Shown here: positions 36,023-45,056 of the stretch, piece after piece
Position numbering within the stretch: the stretch's first letter is position 1
How the letters are laid out: each line of letters starts with the position of its first letter
Assembly: GCF_001517085.1 (NCBI RefSeq)
Contig: NZ_LRAC01000133.1
Location: 1-64,000 of the forward strand
DNA from: Paenibacillus sp. DMB5
Lineage (GTDB): Bacteria > Bacillota > Bacilli > Paenibacillales > Paenibacillaceae
Reading direction: 5' to 3'
Length of the DNA stretch: 64,000 nucleotides
Program-made: the position numbers and the translations under genes
Notes under the pieces: generated by a model
The model's input: the letters and a program-made list of their open reading frames with translations, nothing else
Database searches by the model: none
What the model was told of the DNA's origin: nothing

Positions 36023-36781
36023 ATGAACGAAGCCGCTTTGACCCTGGAAGGCTGGTATGCCCTGCATGACTTCCGCTCACTGGACTGGAAGGCGTGGACA
36101 GCCGCCGATGACGAGGAGCGCGCAGTAGCCCTGGAAGAGCTGCATGCCTTCATGGAGGAATGGGGACCGGTAGAGGAAGCCAAGGAAGGAAGCACGGCAG
36201 TATATTCCATTGTCGGCCAGAAGGCCGATTTCGTGATGATGTTTCTGCGGGAAAGCCTGGAAGCGCTGAACGCCCTTGAAACCGCGTTTAACAAAATTGC
36301 CTTCGCCCAATACACCACAAAAGCTTACTCTTATGTCAGTATCGTCGAGCTAAGCAACTACGCTGCAGGCGGAAGTGCCGGAGACGGCAGTGATCCGATG
36401 CAGAACCCGCATGTGGCGGCACGCCTGAAGCCGGTTCTGCCGCAGGCGAAGCATATCTGCTTCTACCCGATGAACAAGAAGCGCGAGCTGGCCGATAACT
36501 GGTATATGCTCGATATGGATAAACGCCGGGAGCTGATGCACTCGCACGGGCTGATCGGCCGCGGCTATGCCGGCAAAGTGAAGCAGATCATTACCGGCTC
36601 CGTCGGCTTCGACGACTGGGAATGGGGCGTAACCCTCTTTGCCGAGGATGCGCTGCAGTTCAAGAAGCTGGTCTACGAGATGCGCTTTGACGAGGTTAGC
36701 GCCCGTTACGGTGAGTTCGGCCCGTTCTATGTCGGCAACCTGCTGACACCGGAGACGTTCGAAGAGATGCTTAAACTGTAA
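36023..36781 (+). CDS. hemQ: Coproheme decarboxylase (HemQ/ChdC)
   Basis: 252-residue heme-synthesis enzyme of the coproporphyrin-dependent pathway used by Gram-positive bacteria. It removes two propionate carboxyls from coproheme with peroxide. The chlorite-dismutase-like fold is recognised by FYPMNKKRELADNWYML, RRELMHSHGLIGR and the following GKVKQIITGSVGFDDWEWGV segment, with the heme-proximal His in this area. GAAGGAG precedes the ATG. Its leader contains the 66-bp repeats; a terminator follows. Confidence 0.92.
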   Translation: MNEAALTLEGWYALHDFRSLDWKAWTAADDEERAVALEELHAFMEEWGPVEEAKEGSTAVYSIVGQKADFVMMFLRESLEALNALETAFNKIAFAQYTTKAYSYVSIVELSNYAAGGSAGDGSDPMQNPHVAARLKPVLPQAKHICFYPMNKKRELADNWYMLDMDKRRELMHSHGLIGRGYAGKVKQIITGSVGFDDWEWGVTLFAEDALQFKKLVYEMRFDEVSARYGEFGPFYVGNLLTPETFEEMLKL

Positions 36782-36859
36782 TTTATATTGAAGATAAGGG
36801 TGGTTTCCTGCGGGAGATCATCCTTTTTGTTTAGTTGTAAATCCCGTTCCGGCGCAAAA

Positions 36860-36891
36860 AAAGACCGCCCCCGTTAAAGGTAGCGGTCTTT
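36860..36891. terminator. Bidirectional terminator after hemQ
   Basis: AAAGACCGC (36860-36868) and GCGGTCTTT (36883-36891), with an A-run on the left side for the opposite strand. Confidence 0.8.
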
Positions 36892-36958
36892 ATCCTATTG
36901 TAAATGGAAAGCCGTGTTAGCAGCTTGGCTCTCCGCACCTTATGCATGCCGCGTAACG

Positions 36959-37216
36959 TTATTCGTCCTCGTCCTCGTCATTCTCTCCGCGAAGGCTCTC
37001 CAGATATTCCGCCGTTGCCCGGTCGCGGGCCCGGCTCTTATCCTTCAGCCGTTCAATGGCCGGCAGAATAAGCAGATCAATCTCCTTCTGGATGTTATAA
37101 GCCAGATCGTACCGGCTCTGGTCCTCCAGGTAGGAGCCTACTTCAATCAGGGCATTATAGCGGTCGAGCTCCTCACGCGTCAACAGCCCGCGGACCTGAA
37201 CACTGCAGTGGCGCAT
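36959..37216 (-). CDS. Conserved small protein of unknown function
   Basis: 85-residue charged, helical protein, with RGLLTREELDRYNALIEVG and a very acidic C-terminus (ENDEDEDE). No domain recognised. Its ATG at 37216 lies directly after the stop of the upstream flavoprotein gene (TAG at 37220-37218), which suggests coupled translation and a linked role, but no function can be inferred. Confidence 0.7.
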   Translation of the reverse strand: MRHCSVQVRGLLTREELDRYNALIEVGSYLEDQSRYDLAYNIQKEIDLLILPAIERLKDKSRARDRATAEYLESLRGENDEDEDE

Positions 37217-37217
37217 C

Positions 37218-38411
37218 CTAGAAGAATCTTCCCTTCTTCAGCACCAGCGGAATGCCGCCGATGATGAACAGGTAGCGCATATCGACTACTTTTTTGAGCT
37301 GCGCTGCCGTCCAGCCCTTATATGTCTTGTCACCCACTACGGCAATACCCTGGCCTTTGCCGAGCGAGGCTACAGTTCCCTTGTTGCTGAAGACAAACTT
37401 CTTCGGCTGCTGGCTGCGGATCGCTGCCACCAGATTATGGGCACAGCATTCGCCCTGCTGCATGGCGATTTGCGCTGTCGGCGGGTACGGCCGCCCTTCC
37501 GGGTTAATCATCAGGGAACCGTCTCCGATGATAAAAATATTCTCATGCCCCGGAACGCGGAGGTACTCGTCCACCTTCACCCGTCCGCGCATCGCTTCAA
37601 ACCCTGCGGCTTCAATCAGCCGATTGCCGCGGATACCGCCGGTCCAGACAATGGTGGAGGCTTTGATTTCTTCACCGGTTGCGAGAATGACACCGCCCGG
37701 CAGGCATTCCTTGATCGCTACGCCGATTTTGAAGGTAACCCCCTTCTTGGTCAGCACAGACATCGCATGCTCAACCAGCTCAGGCGCGAATCCTGGCAGC
37801 GCCGTAGGGGCAGCTTCCACGTTGTAGATATTCACCAGGCTCGGGTCCACATCATATTCCTTGCAGAGGGCAGGAATCCGGTCAGCCAGCTCTGCTACAA
37901 ATTCAATGCCGCTGAAGCCCGCTCCGCCAACTACAAAATTAATATGCTCCTGCGCGTTGTTTTCATTTTTGTATTTGGCAAACTGATATTCAATATGCTC
38001 GCGGATCAGCCGCACGGAATTAATGCTGCGGATGGTCAGCGCGTATTTATCAAGTCCCGGAATACCGAAGGTCTCCGGTTCGCCGCCGAGGGCAATAACA
38101 AGATAGTCATAAGAGAGCGTGCCGTCTTCAAGAATCACTTTTTTCTGTTGGGTGCGGATTTCCTGCACGGAAGATTTCACGAGATCGATCTTAAATTCGT
38201 CTATCAGCTTGGATATAGATACGCGTGTATGTTCAATGCTGTCTGTTCCCGCAGCTGGCATATGCAGATGGGTAGTGAAATAATGATATTCATGGCGGTT
38301 CACCAGCGTCACATCAGCTTCATTATAATTCAAAGCTTTCTGCAGCCGCTGGGCGGTCAATATACCTCCATATCCCGCGCCTAGGATGACAATTTTGGGA
38401 ATACTGCTCAT
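37218..38411 (-). CDS. Type II NADH dehydrogenase-like flavoprotein (YumB-like)
   Basis: 397-residue FAD enzyme expected to pass electrons from NADH to menaquinone at the membrane without pumping protons. The FAD site is VILGAGYGG near the N-terminus, the second nucleotide site is FVVGGAGFSGIE, and the C-terminal FAD motif reads FIIGDGS. The PPTAQIAMQQG segment that contacts quinone in NDH-2 is present. Its partner in synteny is yumC, divergent at 38809. Confidence 0.9.
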   Translation of the reverse strand: MSSIPKIVILGAGYGGILTAQRLQKALNYNEADVTLVNRHEYHYFTTHLHMPAAGTDSIEHTRVSISKLIDEFKIDLVKSSVQEIRTQQKKVILEDGTLSYDYLVIALGGEPETFGIPGLDKYALTIRSINSVRLIREHIEYQFAKYKNENNAQEHINFVVGGAGFSGIEFVAELADRIPALCKEYDVDPSLVNIYNVEAAPTALPGFAPELVEHAMSVLTKKGVTFKIGVAIKECLPGGVILATGEEIKASTIVWTGGIRGNRLIEAAGFEAMRGRVKVDEYLRVPGHENIFIIGDGSLMINPEGRPYPPTAQIAMQQGECCAHNLVAAIRSQQPKKFVFSNKGTVASLGKGQGIAVVGDKTYKGWTAAQLKKVVDMRYLFIIGGIPLVLKKGRFF

Positions 38412-38723
38412 GTTCCGGCTCCTTCCAACAGGTGAATCTGTCTATGTGTTATTTTTTGTAAAATATTTTAGTGTCTTTTGTGAATTTATACACTTAAATT
38501 CAGGAGAATTTCCAATAAAACTTAAAGGATTTCTAAAATAACCATATCCATTGTAAACCTTAGTATCGTTTTAATCAAATATAATCATACAAGAAGAAAC
38601 GGATTTGCCGACCATTAAGGGACGGTATCGTTTCTCGAGAAATAGAAGGATAATTTATGATGGGCAACATATAAATTCTTATATTTCAAAATAACGTCAC
38701 ACTTATCCGGCCATTTTAAGCCT

Positions 38724-38752
38724 TTGCAGGGCAGTCCCACAATGTTTATAAT
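38724..38752 (+). promoter_or_regulatory. Sigma-A promoter of yumC
   Basis: TTGCAG (38724-38729), 17 bases, TATAAT (38747-38752), about 50 bases before the GTG start at 38809. The remainder of the 397-base gap (38412-38723) is AT-rich with no gene. Confidence 0.75.
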
Positions 38753-38808
38753 GAGTAGGTAAGTTAAGTATGGCATTTTGAAACTATCACTCGGAGGTGT
38801 AATATTAC

Positions 38809-39810
38809 GTGACACTAGAGCAATCCGGCGTTCCTATGAGCGACCTGTTAATTATAGGCGGCGGTCCTGCCGGCATGTTTGCCGCCTTCTACGGCGGTAT
38901 GCGCCAGGCGTCGGTAACCCTTATTGAAAGCATGCCCCAGCTGGGGGGGCAGCTCGCCGCTCTTTATCCTGAAAAATATATCTATGATGTGGCTGGTTTC
39001 CCGAAAATCACCGCACAGGAGCTGGTAGACAACCTGTCCCGGCAAATGGATCTGTTCCAGTCCAATATCTGCCTCGAAGAGAAGGTTGTATCTGTTGAGA
39101 AGCGGGACGAGCGCCACTTCGTAACCACTACTGACAAGGCGGAATACCACAGCAAGGCTGTTATTATAACTGCCGGTGTAGGCGCCTTCGAACCACGCCG
39201 TCTGGAGCTTCCGGAAGCACCGCGGTTCGAGAAAGCCAACCTGCATTACTTTGTAAGTGATTTGAATGCCTTCCAGGGCAAGAAGGTGCTGATCAGCGGC
39301 GGCGGCGACTCCGCAGTAGACTGGGCCCTCATGCTTGAGCCGATCGCTGAGCAGGTTACACTGATTCACCGCCGCGACAAGTTCCGCGCGCATGAGCATA
39401 GTGTAGAGCAGCTGATGGCTTCGAAGGTAAATGTTATTACCCCTTCAGAGATTACCGAGCTGCACGGGGATGAATTCATTACCAAGGTGACCCTGTCCCA
39501 CATCAAGACCAAGGAGACACAGGAAATTGAAGTGGACAGTGTAATTGTCAACTTCGGCTTTGTATCCTCGCTGGGCCCGATTGCGCAGTGGGGCATTGAG
39601 ATCGAGAGCAATTCCATCGTGGTGGATTCGCGCATGGAGACCAATATTCCCGGCATCTTCGCTGCCGGCGATATCACTACTTACCCGGGCAAGCTGAAGC
39701 TGATCGCTGTCGGATTCGGGGAAGCGCCTACGGCTGTCAACAATGCAAAGGTATACCTTGATCCGGATGCCAAGCTTTCACCGGGACATAGCAGTAACCT
39801 CAAGCTTTAG
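38809..39810 (+). CDS. yumC: Ferredoxin/flavodoxin-NADP+ reductase (YumC type)
   Basis: 333-residue thioredoxin-reductase-like flavoprotein that transfers electrons between NADPH and ferredoxin or flavodoxin. The FAD motif IIGGGPAG, the NADPH motif SGGGDSAVDWA and the C-terminal AAGDITTYPGKLKLIAVG are clear. It lacks the CxxC of thioredoxin reductase, as expected for YumC. The start is a GTG at 38809 after GGAGGTG; a later ATG at 38836 is possible. A strong promoter precedes it and a terminator follows. Confidence 0.93.
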   Translation: MTLEQSGVPMSDLLIIGGGPAGMFAAFYGGMRQASVTLIESMPQLGGQLAALYPEKYIYDVAGFPKITAQELVDNLSRQMDLFQSNICLEEKVVSVEKRDERHFVTTTDKAEYHSKAVIITAGVGAFEPRRLELPEAPRFEKANLHYFVSDLNAFQGKKVLISGGGDSAVDWALMLEPIAEQVTLIHRRDKFRAHEHSVEQLMASKVNVITPSEITELHGDEFITKVTLSHIKTKETQEIEVDSVIVNFGFVSSLGPIAQWGIEIESNSIVVDSRMETNIPGIFAAGDITTYPGKLKLIAVGFGEAPTAVNNAKVYLDPDAKLSPGHSSNLKL

Positions 39811-39840
39811 CACATAACCGTAAGCTATAAAACAAATAAA

Positions 39841-39887
39841 AGGGTATCCTTTCAGGTTGATTCCACTCCAACTTGAAAAGATACCCT
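39841..39887 (+). terminator. Terminator after yumC
   Basis: AGGGTATC (39841-39848) with GATACCCT (39880-39887), followed by ATTTTG. Confidence 0.75.
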
Positions 39888-39944
39888 ATTTTGTGCCGCT
39901 TGCGGTTAGACAGAGCAGCTGCTGCAGAAAAATAAACCAATGTC

Positions 39945-40088
39945 CTAGTGTAGAACCGCATGTACTGGAGAGTGTAAGTTCCGTTTGCGAATTTCAGCGA
40001 GCAACAGAGCGATGAAATCATGCTCCAATTGTAGCTCTATCGCTCTTTGGTACGAGTCGAGCAGCATCTCATCCGACAATTCAACCAC
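39945..40088 (-). CDS. sda: Sporulation histidine-kinase inhibitor Sda
   Basis: 47-residue checkpoint protein that blocks the sporulation kinase KinA when DNA replication is in progress or damaged. The helical hairpin of Sda is recognisable: VELSDEMLLDSYQRAIELQL, then EHDFIALLLAEIRKRNL, matching the family pattern LSDExLxxSYxKAxxxxLxxDFIxLLxxEIxRR. The start is placed at a GTG (40088); another GTG at 40097 is possible. It is too short for usual gene-length cutoffs. A cluster of DnaA-box-like sequences lies upstream, fitting the known DnaA control of sda in B. subtilis. Confidence 0.85.
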   Translation of the reverse strand: MVELSDEMLLDSYQRAIELQLEHDFIALLLAEIRKRNLHSPVHAVLH

Positions 40089-40164
40089 AACGTTCACCTA
40101 CCTTTCCTTTGTTTGAATCTGAATCTATCATAGCAAACTATCATAAATCGAACAAGCGTTCTCA

Positions 40165-40277
40165 ATATCCACAAGCTACTGTGGAAATCCTGTGCATAAT
40201 TTGTTAGTAAGGATAATAAAGCCATTTCCTACACAGTGGAATATGGGGATAATAGTTATGCACAGGAGATTTCCACA
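40165..40277. promoter_or_regulatory. Cluster of DnaA-box-like 9-mers upstream of sda
   Basis: Five near matches to TTATCCACA or its complement within 113 bases: ATATCCACA (40165), TGTGGAAAT (40180), TGTGCATAA (40191), TTATGCACA (40256) and ATTTCCACA (40269). Three have one mismatch and two have two. The cluster fills part of the 316-base gap between sda and the ATP-grasp gene (40098-40413) and there is no other gene. Confidence 0.65.
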
Positions 40278-40413
40278 CTGGCAGCAAGTAAAAAAAATCC
40301 AAAACGTTCACAAAATTTAGAATTTTCTACCTCATATTACCTCGAAAGCAGCATAACTAAACGCAATTTTAGCCTATAGTTATCATTATCGTCAATTCAA
40401 AAAAAAACATTAA

Positions 40414-41078
40414 TTACTTTGGTCTTGTATTTACTTCCAAAATCCAGATTTTTCCCCGGTGATCCACTGCATAGTCAAACCCCAGCTCGCCGATGCCCGG
40501 AAAATGTCTTTCCAGCAGCTCGATGCAGACATGTGTCAGCCGGCGCATTTCCGCTTTTTTGGCCGACGTACTGATTCTTGGAAGTGAAAGGCGCAGACCA
40601 TGCCGGCAGCTCATCATCGTACCGCCTTTACACAGATTGGTGACAAACAAACCCGGGCGAGCCAGTCTGCCCACCATGGACCGGAATTCCCAGTGGTCGC
40701 CGTTTTTCACAACCTTAACCCGGTAGTCGATCGGGCGTCCGGCAATCCGGGCAAGTGAGATCCCCTGCTGGATCATATAGCCGCCGTCTTCAGCTTCACC
40801 CGGTCAAGCGCGCGCTTCATCGATCCGAAATCACCATATACCCGGGTGCTGTGATTGTAGGTGAATCCGTACCCCCGGTGGTCCCGGAACACTTTTATCA
40901 CACCATGGCCCCCGCCGCCCACAATCGGCTTAATTACTACATTCCCATACGCTTTCAGCATAGCTGACAGTGCGGCAGCGTTATATCCCTTCGTTCTCGG
41001 AATGTAACCGGCAACCCGTGAATCGCTGAGCAGCGCCTCGGTTTTCAGCCACTTGCTGGCCAGTTGTCTTCCCGCCAT
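40414..41078 (-). pseudogene. YheC/YheD-type ATP-grasp protein, frame broken near 40786
   Basis: About 220-residue ATP-grasp protein of the spore-coat-associated YheC/D group. The first part (41078-40773) carries the nucleotide-binding start VVIKPIVGGGGHGVIKV; the second (40776-40414) carries the catalytic metal region FDYAVDHRGKIWILEVNTRP. They lie in different frames that overlap at 40773-40776. The intended sequence around the junction is LKTGGYMIQQGI, which one extra G at about 40783-40786 would restore. Either a sequencing deletion or a real mutation. Confidence 0.75.
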
Positions 41079-41291
41079 TTTCCCCTCTCCTTTCGCAATC
41101 CCAGCCTACCCTATAGATTACTCAGAAAAGGAGCCGCCCTCCTGTATGATTGTCCGTGTAAAGCCCGCTCACAGCAAAAAAGGGCATATGGCTGCGGGCC
41201 TTATGTCCGTGGTAAATGCACTCTTCTCTATCCGCCAGCTAATTTCAACGCAAGATTACGCTATACCGCATATACATATTTTTGTAAAATA

Positions 41292-41589
41292 GGAACGCAG
41301 AAACGCACCGAATTCTGGATGTTTGCACTGGTCAACACTTTAATCGGATTTCTGCTCGCTTTTGCAGAAGCCTCTATTGGATATCTCTCCCTTATTGAGC
41401 ACGATCTATCACTGGTTTATATTCATTCCTTCCTGGGCCGTACTGGTCCGCCGGCTGCATGATAGCGGAAGAACGGGGTGGTGGGTTCTCATCGCCTTTA
41501 TCCCTTATCTCGGCTTCCTGATCCTGTTTATTTTCGCCTGCCTTGACAGCGAAGGAGACAACCAGTACGGGCCAAGCCCCAAGTATTAG
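41292..41589 (+). pseudogene. DUF805 family membrane protein remnant
   Basis: The DUF805 pattern is present in two frames: TEFWMFALVNTLIG before about 41380 and PSWAVLVRRLHDSGRTGWW followed by LDSEGDNQYGPSP after it. They differ by one base, so the gene is broken around 41375-41385. No clear N-terminus, start codon or ribosome binding site is found upstream of 41292, and the expected YLxxLKNYxxFxGR beginning is absent. It is therefore probably a true remnant rather than only a frame error. Confidence 0.55.
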
Positions 41590-41690
41590 TTCACTGGTAT
41601 CAACATCTGAAATTCATCCGCTTCCGCCTGACCTCCTCACTGGAAATCCCTAAAAATTAACTGTATTATTACCATGTGAGAGGGGGCTTC

Positions 41691-41903
41691 ATGATGGCTC
41701 AATTATTCGAGGTATTGTACTGGTTCGCAATGGTCGGCATGTCTGTTGTTCTGGCAGGTACTACTATCCTTGTGTGTGCACTCGGCATCAGATTTATCCG
41801 CGACCGCCGCCGGATTCTGGGGGCTGGCTGTATCGCTTTTTCTCTCGCCACCGCCGCCCTGATCGTATTTATGATCAACTTCAAGTTCATTATCCCCGCT
41901 TAA
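41691..41903 (+). CDS. Small two-span membrane protein of unknown function
   Basis: 70-residue protein beginning at the ATG at 41691 after GAGAGGGGG. Hydrophobic segments are at about 5-32 and 45-67, joined by a basic loop (IRFIRDRRRILG). No family recognised. It stands alone between the DUF805 remnant and the oxidoreductase gene. Confidence 0.55.
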   Translation: MMAQLFEVLYWFAMVGMSVVLAGTTILVCALGIRFIRDRRRILGAGCIAFSLATAALIVFMINFKFIIPA

Positions 41904-42066
41904 CCTGCTGTCATTCGAGGATACTATTTACTCTATGAAAAATCCGGCCGATGGCTTGTGCAGATAGACTGGTTAATCCGCTCAAAAACTTTTTTCTACT
42001 ATATATACTATTTATTTAATATTACATGTATCAGGAGATTGGCCTTATTGGCGGAAGGGGATATAT

Positions 42067-43044
42067 ATGAATAAAATCATTCACTGGGGTATCATCGGCT
42101 GCGGGGATGTAACCGAGGTCAAGAGCGGACCTGCGCTCCAGAAGGCGGAAGGCTCGCAGCTTGTTGCCGTCATGCGCCGTAACAGCGAACTTGCAGCAGA
42201 TTATTCACGGCGGCACGGCGTGCCCCGCTGGTATTCCAGTGCATCTGAGCTGATTGCCGATCCTGGCGTTAACGCCGTGTATATAGCCACACCGCCCTCT
42301 ACGCATATGGAATACACACTGGCTGCGGCAAGGGCCGGTAAACCCGTCTATGTCGAGAAGCCCATGGGTCTAAACACTTCAGAGTGCGAGTCCATGCTGG
42401 CTGCCTGTGAGCAGGCCGGTGTTCCGCTGTATGTGGCTTATTACCGGAGAGGACTACCCCGTTACCGTAAGGTTAAGGAATGGCTGGATTCGGGGGCGAT
42501 CGGCGAACCCCGGTTTGTACGTACTCTGCATATGACCAAACCGCTCGAAGCTGTAGACGGGCATTACTGGCGGGTAAATCCGGCCATTTCAGGCGGCGGC
42601 CTGTTTATGGATCTGGGCAGCCATACCCTGGATTTGCTGGATTTCCTGCTCGGCCCGGTCAAGGACGCGGATGGACATGCCTCCAACCTGGGAAGCCCTT
42701 ATGCGCCGGAGGATACTGTTTCTGGACGATACCAGTTTGAATCTGGCGTCCATGGAACCGGAATCTGGTGCTTCAACGCCTATTCCAACGAAGATGTAAC
42801 TGAAATTGTGGGCAGCCTTGGCAGCATCACCTTCTCCACCTTTTCAGAGCAGCCGGTTATTCTACGGACAGAGAACGGCGAGCAGCCGGTATTTATTCCC
42901 CACCCTGTTCATATCCAGCAGCCGCTGATCCAGTCCATTACCGACGAGCTGCTTGGGCGCGGCACCGCTCTCAGCACGGGTCTAACCGCTATCCGCACAA
43001 GCCGTGTTATGGATGAATTGGTGAAGAACTATAACGGACGCTAA
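42067..43044 (+). CDS. Gfo/Idh/MocA-family NAD(P)-dependent oxidoreductase
   Basis: 325-residue dehydrogenase that typically acts on sugars or inositols. The Rossmann motif is GIIGCGDVTE near the N-terminus; EKPMGLN around residue 99 is the conserved EKP catalytic/cofactor motif; the C-terminal domain contains GGGLFMDLGSHTLDLLDFLLG with the catalytic His. GGAAGGGG precedes the ATG. It has no obvious partners, so the substrate is unknown. Confidence 0.9.
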   Translation: MNKIIHWGIIGCGDVTEVKSGPALQKAEGSQLVAVMRRNSELAADYSRRHGVPRWYSSASELIADPGVNAVYIATPPSTHMEYTLAAARAGKPVYVEKPMGLNTSECESMLAACEQAGVPLYVAYYRRGLPRYRKVKEWLDSGAIGEPRFVRTLHMTKPLEAVDGHYWRVNPAISGGGLFMDLGSHTLDLLDFLLGPVKDADGHASNLGSPYAPEDTVSGRYQFESGVHGTGIWCFNAYSNEDVTEIVGSLGSITFSTFSEQPVILRTENGEQPVFIPHPVHIQQPLIQSITDELLGRGTALSTGLTAIRTSRVMDELVKNYNGR

Positions 43045-43057
43045 TGCCCCATACTAA

Positions 43058-43507
43058 TTAGTTTTCATCCCCTTTAATGCCCAATAGGGTTAGCAGCTCC
43101 GCTTCCCTTTTTTTCAGATATAAATAAAATTCCGCCCGCTCAAATATCTGCATTTGATCAAATATAATCATATAATGATGTTTTTCATCGCCTGTATCCA
43201 GCAAATGTTCTATATATTCGATTGTCTCTTCAAAAAAACTGGTGTCTGCCTCATTCCCGTAATCCCTAATAGCCTGCTTAAACACCATAAGATGCACCGG
43301 GATGTGCAATATCACTTCTCTGTAGAGGTCAGAATCTGTTTCCAGCTTCATTTTACTCCTGGCACGCATCAGCTCCCATTTTTCTTGGAACCATTCATGG
43401 AAAGGATGCACTGCTAAATAGAGAGGCTCATAAAAAAGCAAATCCCTCTGCAGCTCCATCAACTCCTTACGGGCCTTACTTCGCTTAATGTACCTGAATG
43501 TCAGCAT
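43058..43507 (-). CDS. Hypothetical helical protein
   Basis: 149-residue, charged, largely helical protein with no recognised domain. Tyr and His residues are frequent (FYEPLYLAVHPFHEWF, GDEKHHYMIIFDQ). No signal peptide or membrane segment. The ATG follows GGGAGATGG. Convergent with the oxidoreductase gene; only 13 bases separate the two stops. No function assigned. Confidence 0.6.
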   Translation of the reverse strand: MLTFRYIKRSKARKELMELQRDLLFYEPLYLAVHPFHEWFQEKWELMRARSKMKLETDSDLYREVILHIPVHLMVFKQAIRDYGNEADTSFFEETIEYIEHLLDTGDEKHHYMIIFDQMQIFERAEFYLYLKKREAELLTLLGIKGDEN

Positions 43508-43675
43508 CTCACCATCTCCCTGAGTTGTACAGTGGCTGCATAACCGCCGGATTCCGTCTAACGGACCCAGATGATCCTATTTCGCCAAAATGGCAAAAGC
43601 GATACGGTCCGTTAAAATCTGCCGACCGCTCTTTGCCGCACACGGAAACCGCAGACCCGCAATCCTCAGCCATGC

Positions 43676-44284
43676 TCACATCTTAAAAACAATCTCTTCT
43701 CCCGCCTCCATTTTATCAAATCGGCCACTGCTTTCTTGAAACCTGAACTCCGTTCCGGACGGGTCATCAGGCAATGGTGGAGACACCAAAAATCTGTAGG
43801 AGGCATGATCCGACCTGCTCCCGCTAGTCATCATCCGGCAGTCATAACCCTCCCCTATGGATAATTCGTAGCTGTAATGCTGTCTAATCTCAGGACGCTC
43901 GAATGGCTGCTCCGGAGCCTCCCAGTCTATATTAAGGATAATTACACTGGCATTACTGTATTGGTGAATGGAAGTCAGCGTGTAGAAGCGTTTTCCCTGC
44001 TCCACTGACTTCAGAAGGGGAATATGTTTTCTGAAATCAGCAGGCTTCACGATCGGCCGAAAATTCTCCTCGTTCAGCATAGCGGCGAACATGGATCTCA
44101 GAAACTCCTCGTAGAGTCCAAAACGGCTTGACCACTCAGCAATCCTTTCAAGAGGCGGACAACCCGGATTATTGTCCGAAACTTCCTTCCGCTGCTGGAT
44201 CAACGCACATATTTGCTCATCCAATTCAATAATCCGTTCATCATAGTGCTCCGTCGGCCGTTCAAAGGGCAACATTCTCATCAT
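43676..44284 (-). CDS. Hypothetical protein with chorismate-mutase-like N-terminal helix
   Basis: 202-residue cytoplasmic protein. The N-terminal part (YDERIIELDEQICALIQQRK) resembles the first helix of AroH/chorismate-mutase-like folds, where ERIxxLDxxIxxLIxxRK is common, but the following sequence does not continue the match and I assign no function. The start is the first of two adjacent ATGs (44284), seven bases after AGGAGG. The interval 43508-43675 between it and the neighbouring gene shows no feature. Confidence 0.6.
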   Translation of the reverse strand: MMRMLPFERPTEHYDERIIELDEQICALIQQRKEVSDNNPGCPPLERIAEWSSRFGLYEEFLRSMFAAMLNEENFRPIVKPADFRKHIPLLKSVEQGKRFYTLTSIHQYSNASVIILNIDWEAPEQPFERPEIRQHYSYELSIGEGYDCRMMTSGSRSDHASYRFLVSPPLPDDPSGTEFRFQESSGRFDKMEAGEEIVFKM

Positions 44285-44400
44285 TATATCTCCTCCTTCA
44301 AATAAAAAACCTCCCGAAAGTGTATTCTGCAATGTACACATTCCAAGAGGTTCTGATTATAGATTATTGTGTTCAATCCACACTGCTTCTTACGCCTTGC

Positions 44401-44760
44401 TTAACAAGGCTCTGCGCTCGGATTCCCCGCTTCTTCCTTCGTACGGAACGACGATCCGCATCCACATGTTACTGTTGCATTCGGATTATGGATGGTGAAC
44501 CCGCCCGTCATGCCGGATTCCTCGAAGTCGATCGTAAGGCCGTTCAGGTAACGGATATCGTCCTTGCTGACTACTACCTTGAGCCCTTCAACATCCATGT
44601 AAACATCCTGCTCGGTCTCGTTATCGTCAAAGCCCATTGCGTAAGAGAATCCGCTGCAGCCGCCCGCTGTTACGCCAAGACGGAGGAACATATTGGGTAC
44701 TTCCTGTTCAGCCAGCATCGTCTTCAGATGTCCGGCAGCTGTTTCACTGATTGTAATCAT
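44401..44760 (-). CDS. HesB/IscA-family Fe-S cluster carrier (YutM-like)
   Basis: 119-residue A-type iron-sulfur carrier. The three conserved cysteines are C35 (in TAGGCSGFSY), C99 and C101 (in CGCGSSF). It is slightly longer than IscA because of a short C-terminal tail (KEEAGNPSAEPC). AGGAGG lies seven bases before the ATG. The nearby nfu and yuzB genes form an Fe-S and redox neighbourhood similar to that of B. subtilis. Confidence 0.92.
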   Translation of the reverse strand: MITISETAAGHLKTMLAEQEVPNMFLRLGVTAGGCSGFSYAMGFDDNETEQDVYMDVEGLKVVVSKDDIRYLNGLTIDFEESGMTGGFTIHNPNATVTCGCGSSFRTKEEAGNPSAEPC

Positions 44761-44915
44761 GGCCTAGCCTCCTATAAGTTATATAATGTCATAAGCCTTC
44801 CGGCTAAAAGTTATACTCTATATAAAATTCAGTATACTCCACTCTGCCCCGCCGCTCAAGTCATAACTCCCCAGCAGCAGCAGCCACGGCAGGAAATGCT
44901 AACGCTCAGCAGCGG

Positions 44916-44944
44916 TTGCTCACCTTTGGAGAGAGGTTTATAAT
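44916..44944 (+). promoter_or_regulatory. Sigma-A promoter of mqnE
   Basis: TTGCTC (44916-44921), 17 bases, TATAAT (44939-44944). The start of transcription near 44951 would give a leader of about 105 bases. Confidence 0.7.
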
Positions 44945-44983
44945 AGGTTAAGCGATGATCTGTAAAATTCGGAAATTTGTCAT

Positions 44984-45028
44984 AGAGGCTGGTTGCCTCT
45001 TTATTTATGTTCATGAACCGCCGGTTCA
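44984..45028 (+). promoter_or_regulatory. Terminator-like hairpin and second hairpin in the mqnE leader
   Basis: AGAGGC (44984-44989), loop, GCCTCT (44995-45000), then TTATTTAT: a small intrinsic-terminator-like element inside the predicted leader. It is followed by TGAACC/GGTTCA (45014-45019, 45023-45028) shortly before the ribosome binding site. Could be an attenuator, or an upstream terminator if transcription starts later. Confidence 0.45.
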
Positions 45029-45056
45029 GGAAGTCTAACCTTCAGGAGGAATTCAT

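Noticed and set aside
38478..38495. Rex-like site TTGTGAA upstream of the yumB-like gene
   Set aside because: The left arm matches but only four of seven bases of the right arm do, so it was not called.
38615..38815. 66-codon minus-strand frame overlapping the yumC promoter
   Set aside because: No ribosome binding site, overlaps a strong divergent promoter and the yumC start.
39800..40021. 73-codon minus-strand frame
   Set aside because: It overlaps sda in another frame and the yumC terminator; sda has family support.
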